Positions 32,110 through 38,038 of a stretch of DNA of 45,891 bases are shown piece by piece. Position numbers and translations under genes: made by a program. The notes below the pieces were generated by a model that had not been told where the DNA came from, did no database searches, and worked only from the letters and a program-made list of their open reading frames with translations. Each line of letters begins with the position of its first letter. Within the stretch, counting starts at the first letter, position 1. Origin of the DNA: JAWOFN01 sp046497505 [NCBI: bacterium] (lineage in GTDB: Bacteria; Blakebacterota; Blakebacteria; Blakebacterales); contig JAWOFN010000061.1 in assembly GCA_046497505.1 (NCBI GenBank), positions 1-45,891 on the forward strand, in the 5' to 3' direction.

Positions 32110-33654
32110 ATGGCTCTTGAATCCCTCCGAAGACCGGTATTCCTCCTGTTCCTCGCAGTCCTGTCTCTGTCGGGATGCGGATCCGGTGACAGGATCCTTC
32201 GCGTCGCGGTCGGTCCTCTCGGTCCCACGATAGATCCGACCCAGACTGCCGAGCTGAGCAGTGTGATCATCGGGGGGGGGGTCTATGAAGGGCTCCTCAA
32301 GCAGGATGCCGGGGGGGCACTTCTTCCCCATCTCGCTGAAGCATGGGCCTACGACAGTACCCGGACACGCCTGACCGTACATCTCCGCGAAGGTGTGCTC
32401 TTCCACGACGGGTCGGAACTCACTGCTCGGGCGGCCTCACAGATCCTCCACGACATGCTGGAGGATTCCCGTCGAGAAGGCTGGAACGGGGTGACTCCCT
32501 CACTGCTGGGGGACCCGGAGACGATCCGCGCGACAGCTCCCTATGCGTTCGAGATCGTACTGGACGAGCCCCACGCCCCGCTGCTTCGGATGCTTTCCAC
32601 ATCGACCATCGTCCCGATCTATAAGCATGCCGCTGCCGGGACCTCAGAAGGTGGACCCATCGGGACGGGCCCCTTCCGACTGGCATCCTATTCCCCCGGG
32701 GAGGGTACGGCGGTCCTCGAGTCCTTCGGCGATTACTGGGGGCGGCCCCCTTTCGCGGAACGGGTCGTGTTCTCGGCCTACCCGAACGCCTCGGAGGGGA
32801 TCGACGCACTCGAGCGGGACGACATGGATATCTCGACCCTCTTCTCGATGCCGGATGTGAACCGGGTGAACTCCTCACCCTCCATGCATCTCATCAGCAG
32901 TCGCCCCGGCACCTACATCTGTATCGGGCTGAACAGCCAGGGAGTCCCGTTCCGGGAGGCTGAAGCACGTCGGGCCATCGGTCTGGCATTCGACAGGCAG
33001 GGAGTCGCCGCATCGTATTACAGGGCCGCTGCACTCCCCACCAGGTCCTATGCAGGGCGGCATCTCTTCCCGGAAGTTGAATCTCCGCGGGCCCCGCTCC
33101 AGGACCTGGAAGAAGCAAGAAGACTCATAGAGCGGCAGCCCGAGTTGCGCTCAAGGACCCTGCGACTCCTGGTGACACCCTCGTCCACACCTTCACGTGA
33201 GCACTGGCTGAACGATCCCATCACCGACCTCTTCGAGGGACTGGGGCTGTCGGTGCGAGTCGAACAGACGGAGAGCTACGATGAGTTCGTGGCGCGGGTG
33301 GATGAAGGGGACTGGGAGATGTCGTGGGACGGCTTGAATTCGGATACCCGGGATCTGTATGAGTTCCTCCACATACTGTATGGGTCACCTTCTTCTCAGG
33401 GAGGCTATGGACTGTTCGGTGTGGACGACCCCACGGTCCCAGCCCTCATCGACAGCGGCCGCGTCCAGCGGGATCAGGAGGAGTCCAGAAAGTACTACCG
33501 CAGGGCCCTGGAACGGATCGCAGATTACCAGCCGTGTGTCCCCTTCATCGATCTGAAGGGATTCATGGCCAGGAGCTCGGAAGTCGAACCTTTCCCGATC
33601 CAGGATGCCGTAACCCTCGACCTCGGCAGCATCCGCAAGAAGGGGTGGCGATGA
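32110..33654 (+). CDS. Orphan family 5 (peptide/nickel-type) substrate-binding lipoprotein
   Basis: A 514-residue SBP_bac_5 protein. The lipobox is LSLSGC (Cys23); family motifs include GGGVYEGLLKQDAGGALLPHLAEAW (residues about 55-79), VHLREGVLFHDGSELTA, GTGPFRLASYSPGEG, LNSQGVPFREAEARRAIGLA and a C-terminal ACPFID-like VPFIDLK. Length is normal for the family. No permease or ATPase gene is near; instead the stop overlaps the ATG of a histidine kinase (ATGA). It is therefore likely a sensory rather than transport protein. Codon usage includes more A/T-ending codons than neighbours (for example AGAAGACTCATAGAG near 33118), and a G10 tract (32272-32281) encodes Gly55-57. Confidence 0.85.
   Translation: MALESLRRPVFLLFLAVLSLSGCGSGDRILRVAVGPLGPTIDPTQTAELSSVIIGGGVYEGLLKQDAGGALLPHLAEAWAYDSTRTRLTVHLREGVLFHDGSELTARAASQILHDMLEDSRREGWNGVTPSLLGDPETIRATAPYAFEIVLDEPHAPLLRMLSTSTIVPIYKHAAAGTSEGGPIGTGPFRLASYSPGEGTAVLESFGDYWGRPPFAERVVFSAYPNASEGIDALERDDMDISTLFSMPDVNRVNSSPSMHLISSRPGTYICIGLNSQGVPFREAEARRAIGLAFDRQGVAASYYRAAALPTRSYAGRHLFPEVESPRAPLQDLEEARRLIERQPELRSRTLRLLVTPSSTPSREHWLNDPITDLFEGLGLSVRVEQTESYDEFVARVDEGDWEMSWDGLNSDTRDLYEFLHILYGSPSSQGGYGLFGVDDPTVPALIDSGRVQRDQEESRKYYRRALERIADYQPCVPFIDLKGFMARSSEVEPFPIQDAVTLDLGSIRKKGWR
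32272..32281 (+). repeat. G10 homopolymer inside the binding-protein gene
   Basis: Ten consecutive G residues encode Gly55-Gly57 and the first base of Val58. The frame is open as given; a one-base change would truncate the protein early and, through the ATGA overlap, probably reduce kinase translation. Whether the tract varies is unknown. Confidence 0.6.
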
Positions 33655-35162
33655 AGGAGGCCGGGTCGGGTCCGGGAGGGAGAGGATTCTCCCTCCGCTG
33701 GAAGATGCTGGGCGGGACCGCCCTCGGACTCATCGCGCTGATGTCGGTGGTGGTCCTCCTGGCCAGCAGGGCCCAGCGGGATGCGCTCACCGAGGAGGTG
33801 CTCCACAAGATCTCCATCCTGGGGGAGAGCCTGGCCACCGAACTGGTCCACCCCGTGGAGGAGGAGAGGGGTGCCGAGGTGTTCCGGGCTCTCAGGAGTG
33901 TGGCGCAGCAGCGGGACATCCGGTTCGTGACCGTGCTGGACAGCAGCCGGCAGGTCCTGGAGACTTCGGACGAGGGGTTCGCCCCCGAAGAGGCCATCAT
34001 ACGGACCCCGGAGTTCTCCTCCGCCTGGAACACGCTGGTGCCCGCCGCGGTGGAGATCCAGACCGGCGGGGAGACCATCCTCGCCTACGTGGCACCCATC
34101 GTCTCCTTCGATCATGCCATCGGGGCCGTGCTGGTGGGATACCGCCAGGAGCGCATCCTGCAGCAGGTGAACGAACTGCAGGAATCGATCCTGCTCATCG
34201 GAGGGACGGGCCTGGTGGTGGGGCTGCTGCTGATGCTGCTCCTGGCCCGCAGCATCACGGGACCGCTGGAACGGCTGAAATCGGCGGCGGTCCAGGTCGG
34301 AGGGGGGGAGTTCGGTCGTACGGTGGACGTGGAGACACGGGACGAGATCGGCGCATTGGCCGAGACGTTCAACGTCATGTCCGTAGAGCTGAAGAAACGG
34401 GAGGAGGAGATCCGGAGGGCGGAACGGCTCTCGGCCATCGGAACCACCGCCTCGGCCATCGCCCACGAACTGAAGACCCCGCTCACCACCCTGCAGGCCT
34501 ATATGGAGATGCTCCCGAAGAAGTTCCAGGAGGAGGAGTTCCGCCAGAAGGCCTCGGATACGGTCCTCCCCCAGGTCACACGGCTGGCCAAGCTGGTGGA
34601 CGACCTGCTGGACTACAGCAGGGAGACCCGTCTCCATCTCATGGACACCAACGTGAATCTGCAGGCCCATCAGGCTGTAAACTTCATGGGAGACGTGCTC
34701 TCCGCCCACGGCATCACCGTGTACGAGGACTTCTCAGCGACCCGGCTCGTCAAAGCGGACACCGACAAGCTGGAGCAGGTCTTCTTCAACCTCCTGAAGA
34801 ACGCGGCGGATGCCATGGGAGAGGGGGGGGCGGTGGCGGTCCTGACCATGGACGGTCCCGCTGAGGGGCAGGACGAGGTCGGGGTCCTCGTCGCAGACTC
34901 CGGCCCCGGCATGCCGCCGGAGACCTCTTCCAAGATCTTCGAACCCTTCTTCACGACCAAGACCAGGGGCACCGGATTGGGGCTGGCCATCACCAGCAAG
35001 ATCATCGGAGCGCACGGAGGTTCCCTCTCGGTCTTCACCCCCCTGGGCACGCTGCCCGACCCGCTGGACGAGCGGGTCCGGGAGGTCCTGGGTCAGGACT
35101 GGCCCGGCAAGGAACAGGGGACCTGCTTCCTCATCGCCCTCCCCGCCGTCCCCGAGGCATAG
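33651..35162 (+). CDS. Membrane histidine kinase (HAMP, NtrB/AtoS-like)
   Basis: A 503-residue sensor kinase. Two membrane helices (about residues 18-38 and 180-203) flank a periplasmic domain of about 140 residues. HAMP follows (RSITGPLERLKSAAVQVGGG, about 204-255), then the DHp helix with His272 (SAIAHELKTPLTTLQ) and the ATPase domain: N-box NLLKNAADAMGEG, G1 VADSGPGMPPE, F-box FEPFFTTK, G2 GTGLGLAI. ATG 33651 overlaps the binding-protein stop. It should phosphorylate the adjacent NtrC-type regulator. The periplasmic domain has no recognised ligand motif, so it may read the state of the co-encoded binding lipoprotein. Confidence 0.88.
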   Translation: MKEAGSGPGGRGFSLRWKMLGGTALGLIALMSVVVLLASRAQRDALTEEVLHKISILGESLATELVHPVEEERGAEVFRALRSVAQQRDIRFVTVLDSSRQVLETSDEGFAPEEAIIRTPEFSSAWNTLVPAAVEIQTGGETILAYVAPIVSFDHAIGAVLVGYRQERILQQVNELQESILLIGGTGLVVGLLLMLLLARSITGPLERLKSAAVQVGGGEFGRTVDVETRDEIGALAETFNVMSVELKKREEEIRRAERLSAIGTTASAIAHELKTPLTTLQAYMEMLPKKFQEEEFRQKASDTVLPQVTRLAKLVDDLLDYSRETRLHLMDTNVNLQAHQAVNFMGDVLSAHGITVYEDFSATRLVKADTDKLEQVFFNLLKNAADAMGEGGAVAVLTMDGPAEGQDEVGVLVADSGPGMPPETSSKIFEPFFTTKTRGTGLGLAITSKIIGAHGGSLSVFTPLGTLPDPLDERVREVLGQDWPGKEQGTCFLIALPAVPEA

Positions 35163-35171
35163 AGACCACCG

Positions 35172-36560
35172 ATGGCCAGGATCCTCGCCATAGACGACGA
35201 GCCGAGTGTGCTGGAATCGTACCGCATGACCTTGGGTGACGAGCACGAGATCGCCACAGCGGACAACGGCACCGAGGGGCTGGAGAAGCTGGACCAGGAC
35301 CTCTACGACCTGATCCTGCTGGACATCCAGATGGAGGGGATGTCCGGTCTGGAGGTACTCAGGACACTCCGGGAACGGGGTGTGGACAGCGGCGTGGTCA
35401 TGGTCACCGTCCACAAGGACATCGAGTTCGTGGTGGAGGCCATGAAGTCGGGCGCGAACGACTATGTTGCCAAACCCTTCAAGGTGGCGGAACTCCGGCA
35501 CACGGTGGAGCGGAACCTGAAGATGGTGAGCCTGGAGCGGAGGAACCGCTCCCTGGAGGCCGCGGTCCAGGCAGGTGAGGAGCAGGAGGACATCGTCTAC
35601 ACCTCGGATGCCATGGTGGAGGTGTTCGACGCCCTCAGGAAGGCCGCCCCCACCGATGCATCGGTGCTCATCATGGGGGAGTCGGGGACCGGGAAGGAAC
35701 TGGCGGCCCAGTTCGTGCACGACCACTCCCGGCGCTCCGACGGTCCGCTGGTCACGGTGAACTGTGCGGCCATCCCCGAGACGCTGCTGGAGTCGGAGCT
35801 CTTCGGTCACGAGAAGGGCTCCTTCAGCGGGGCCGAGCAGCGGAAGACGGGGAAGTTCGAGCTGGCCAACCGGGGGACCCTCTTCCTGGACGAGATCTCC
35901 AGCATGCCCCAGGACCTCCAGGCCAAGCTCCTCCGCGCCCTCGAGACCCGGGTCATCGAGCGGGTGGGGGGCACCCGGCCCCTCAACCTGGATGTCCGGT
36001 GGGTGGCGGCCACCAACCGCGATCTGAAGACACAGGTGGAGGAGGGTGATTTCCGGGAGGACCTCTTCTACCGTCTGAACGTCATCAACGTCACCATGCC
36101 CCCCCTCCGGAAGCGGCCCGAGGACATCCCCCTGCTGGCCTCCCATTTCCTCAGGCACTTCGCCCGGGAATTGAAGAAGGAGCCGGCCCGACTCTCGGAT
36201 GACGTGCAGGAGGTCTTCCAGGTCTACGAGTGGCCGGGGAACGTGCGGGAACTGAAGAACCTCATCGAGCGCATCACGGTGCTGAGTGTCGGGGGCGAGG
36301 TGACCGTGGAGGATTTGCCGGACAACATGCTGGAAGCCTACCGGGAGCTGATCGGGGTGGACATCACCGAGGTCGGTGAGTCCCGCTACAAGGAGGCGAT
36401 CGAGGAGTTCCGGCGGGCCTTCATCGTGAGGACCCTCCGCATCACCAGGGGCAACCAGGCCCACGCCGCCCGCCTCCTGGGACTGCACCGCAACACTCTG
36501 ATCCACCATATCCGGAGCATGGACATCCGTCCCGAGGAGTACGGGCAGGGCTCGGGATAG
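35172..36560 (+). CDS. Sigma-54-dependent response regulator, NtrC family
   Basis: A 462-residue activator. Receiver domain (1-120) with Asp8-Asp9, phospho-acceptor Asp51 (LILLDIQMEG) and Lys in YVAKPF; AAA+ domain (about 145-380) with Walker A GESGTGKE (169-176), the sigma-54 contact loop, Walker B TLFLDEISS, and a Fis-type helix-turn-helix at the C-terminus (NQAHAARLLGLHRNTLIHHI, about 428-447). The contact loop reads GSFSGA (216-221) instead of GAFTGA; the essential Phe and Gly are kept, so sigma-54 contact is probably retained. It starts nine bases after the kinase. Two sigma-54 promoters and a shared inverted repeat in this block are its likely targets. Confidence 0.92.
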   Translation: MARILAIDDEPSVLESYRMTLGDEHEIATADNGTEGLEKLDQDLYDLILLDIQMEGMSGLEVLRTLRERGVDSGVVMVTVHKDIEFVVEAMKSGANDYVAKPFKVAELRHTVERNLKMVSLERRNRSLEAAVQAGEEQEDIVYTSDAMVEVFDALRKAAPTDASVLIMGESGTGKELAAQFVHDHSRRSDGPLVTVNCAAIPETLLESELFGHEKGSFSGAEQRKTGKFELANRGTLFLDEISSMPQDLQAKLLRALETRVIERVGGTRPLNLDVRWVAATNRDLKTQVEEGDFREDLFYRLNVINVTMPPLRKRPEDIPLLASHFLRHFARELKKEPARLSDDVQEVFQVYEWPGNVRELKNLIERITVLSVGGEVTVEDLPDNMLEAYRELIGVDITEVGESRYKEAIEEFRRAFIVRTLRITRGNQAHAARLLGLHRNTLIHHIRSMDIRPEEYGQGSG

Positions 36561-36562
36561 GG

Positions 36563-36584
36563 CCTGTACGACAGATTGTGCACT
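36563..36584. promoter_or_regulatory. Inverted repeat site A (degenerate)
   Basis: CCTGTACGA-CAGA-TTGTGCACT matches site B at 13 of 18 arm positions with the same spacer. It begins three bases after the response-regulator stop codon. Its centre is 92 bp from site B and about 247 bp from the sigma-54 -24 element. Confidence 0.55.
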
Positions 36585-36654
36585 CCGATAAGTCGTTGGG
36601 TTCCAACCAGATAACCGCAACACCCCGGGGCAGTCGCCAAGCTCGGCCGGTCGA

Positions 36655-36676
36655 TGTGCACGAGATATCGTGCACA
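36655..36676. promoter_or_regulatory. Inverted repeat site B (perfect)
   Basis: TGTGCACGA-GATA-TCGTGCACA: nine-base arms, perfectly complementary, with a 4-bp spacer. It is about 155 bp upstream of the sigma-54 -24 element. A perfect repeat of this length in intergenic DNA is unlikely to be chance; the adjacent NtrC-type regulator is the obvious candidate ligand. Confidence 0.75.
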
Positions 36677-36819
36677 AGGACACCCCCGCGACCGCGTCGA
36701 GCCCGGGAGCGGGGGCCTGCCCCCGCCCGAGGTCAAGATTCCTTGATACATATAAGTGGTTGGCGCGCATAAGGATATGCCGTCCGGACCCTCCGCGGGG
36801 CGCGTCCGGGACACCCCTC

Positions 36820-36835
36820 TGGTACGCGGATTGCT
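36820..36835 (+). promoter_or_regulatory. Sigma-54 promoter of the pseudo-receiver unit
   Basis: TGGTACG-CGGA-TTGCT matches TGGCACG-N4-TTGCW at 15 of 16 positions. GG (36821-36822) and GC (36833-36834) are ten bases apart. A start near 36846 leaves room for GGAAGAG (36849-36855) and ATG 36862. Confidence 0.8.
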
Positions 36836-36861
36836 CCTCACGTGCGACGGAAGAGCGAACC

Positions 36862-37410
36862 ATGTCGCGCAGGGGGGTCCTGATGTTCTCGGTCGGCTTG
36901 CTGCCAGGGTTCGGGACGGTCCATCCGGAGTTCTCCCTGGTGTCCGGACTGCCCGATGCCGCACGGCAGTTCTCGCTGCTGGTGCTGGAACCGGATGCCG
37001 CCCTGCAGGAGGCCATCTCCGATGCCCTGGGTCCGGCGCTGCCGCTCGTCCGTGCCTCCAGCGGCCGTGAGGCCCTCAGGCTCATGGACGAGATGGAGCC
37101 CGCCATGGCCCTGGTGAACCTCCAGCTTCCGGATCTGGGAGGTACGGTGGTCCTGAAGGCCATCCGGGAACGCATGGAAGGATACAAGGTCATCGTCACC
37201 TCCGACTCCGGTGACTACGACCTGGTGCGCCAGGTGGGCACGCTCGGGGTGGGGGATTTCCTGGAGAAGCCCTACAGCATCCGGGACCTCTTCCATTCCA
37301 TCGACAACTCGGTCCGCGGTGTGACGGCCCAGGTGGATTTCCGGACCCTCACGGCCCGTTACCACGAGCGGAGCAGGAACCGCCGGCAGGCACTGCTGGC
37401 GGTCGTCTGA
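36862..37410 (+). CDS. Receiver-like protein lacking the phospho-acceptor Asp
   Basis: A 182-residue protein. Residues about 36-160 follow the receiver fold: SLLVLEPDAALQEAISDALG, then MALVNLQLPDLGG, a Thr/Ser in VTSDSG, and the conserved Lys in DFLEKPYSIRDL. The phospho-acceptor position is Asn86 instead of Asp, and the acidic pair before it reads Glu43-Pro44-Asp45. Phosphorylation at the normal site should be impossible. A 35-residue N-terminal extension has no known motif; the short C-terminal tail is basic. No output domain is present. The ATG at 36862 follows GGAAGAG and a sigma-54 promoter. The protein may act as an unphosphorylated binding partner or titrator. Confidence 0.8.
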   Translation: MSRRGVLMFSVGLLPGFGTVHPEFSLVSGLPDAARQFSLLVLEPDAALQEAISDALGPALPLVRASSGREALRLMDEMEPAMALVNLQLPDLGGTVVLKAIRERMEGYKVIVTSDSGDYDLVRQVGTLGVGDFLEKPYSIRDLFHSIDNSVRGVTAQVDFRTLTARYHERSRNRRQALLAVV

Positions 37411-37425
37411 GAAAGAAGCGGGAAG

Positions 37426-37662
37426 ATGTTGGGATTCGGCAGGAAGACGCAGGTGCCCGAGGAACCCGCCCCTCCAGCGGAGGCGCAGCGAGAGGAGCTG
37501 AGGCTCCTCGTCCAGGTGTACTCGGACCTGCAGACGATCGGCGGCGAAGCGGATCGCATCGCGGAACAGTATCCCGAGGGGGATCCCCGCAAGCGGGAGA
37601 GCGACCGCATCCGTCGTGAGGTGGCGGCCCTCAAGAGGTATATTGCGGAGGCTGTGATCTAG
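37426..37662 (+). CDS. Small charged protein of unknown function
   Basis: A 78-residue protein that follows the pseudo-receiver by 15 nt and is probably in the same transcript. The N-terminus MLGFGRKTQVPEEPAPPAEA is Pro-rich; the rest is a predicted helix (about residues 22-75) rich in Glu, Arg and Leu, a likely short coiled coil. The ribosome site is weak (GGGAAG just before the ATG). No family is recognised, but the coding-like codon pattern and operon position support it. Confidence 0.6.
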   Translation: MLGFGRKTQVPEEPAPPAEAQREELRLLVQVYSDLQTIGGEADRIAEQYPEGDPRKRESDRIRREVAALKRYIAEAVI

Positions 37663-37853
37663 CCTACCCCCCTGTCGTAGCGGGATCATCCGCCGCGTCG
37701 AGGGCCGCCACCTCAGCCGCTGATCGTCCGAAGGACCTGCCGGTCCACGGGAACACCGAAGGGAAGGAGACCTTCAGGAGCAGTGCGTGACGGGACCCGC
37801 ACGGGCCCCCGCGAGGATCCTCGGGCGGGAGCCCGGCGGTGCGGTGATGAACG

Positions 37854-37940
37854 TGGTGCCGGAGGCCGGGCTCGAACCGGCACGGTGTCGCCACCGGGGG
37901 ATTTTGAGTCCCCTGCGTCTACCAATTCCGCCACTCCGGC
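37854..37940 (-). tRNA. tRNA-Leu (CAA anticodon), CCA encoded
   Basis: On the minus strand the acceptor arm GCCGGAG (from 37940) pairs with CTCCGGC ending at 37858, then discriminator A and an encoded CCA (37856-37854). The anticodon loop CTCAAAA within GGGGA/TCCCC gives CAA, reading UUG. The long variable arm (GGTGGCGACACC) is normal for class II tRNA-Leu, and GGTTCGAGCCC is the T arm. The 191 nt beyond its 3' end, to the 78-residue protein, show nothing recognisable. Confidence 0.95.
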
Positions 37941-37959
37941 GCAGGACAGGCAGGAGGTG

Positions 37960-37988
37960 AATATAGGCCCTCCCGTCGGCCCTGGCCA
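37960..37988 (-). promoter_or_regulatory. Promoter of tRNA-Leu
   Basis: On the minus strand: TGGCCA (37988-37983), a 17-bp spacer and TATATT (37965-37960), ending 19 bases before the tRNA 5' end. TGGCCA-N17 recurs before the binding-protein operon. Confidence 0.6.
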
Positions 37989-38038
37989 GAGGCCCTCCCC
38001 GGCGCGCCCTCTCGGCTTCTGAGGGAAGAGCTGCGGAC

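Larger units (their letters stand above)
36561..36861. other. Regulatory region upstream of the pseudo-receiver gene (301 bp)
   Basis: No gene is convincing. It holds two copies of the inverted repeat (36563-36584 and 36655-36676), a GC-rich hairpin without a T-run (36709-36726), an AT-rich island (36739-36780) and a sigma-54 promoter (36820-36835). The island includes TTGATA (36743-36748), which on the other strand is TATCAA, the core of an IHF site, although the rest of the IHF consensus is poor. The order of enhancer, possible bend and promoter is typical of sigma-54 control. Confidence 0.65.

Noticed and set aside
36655-36676. CRP or Rex binding site
   Set aside because: The arms TGTGCACGA do not give TGTGA-N6-TCACA, and Rex sites read TTGTGAA-N4-TTCACAA; neither fits.
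36709-36726. GC-rich hairpin as terminator of the response-regulator operon
   Set aside because: The loop is only two bases unless the stem opens, there is no T-run, and it is 150 nt from the stop codon.
37783-38022. A 79-codon plus-strand ORF across the tRNA-Leu gene
   Set aside because: It runs antisense through a well-formed tRNA and has no coding signature.
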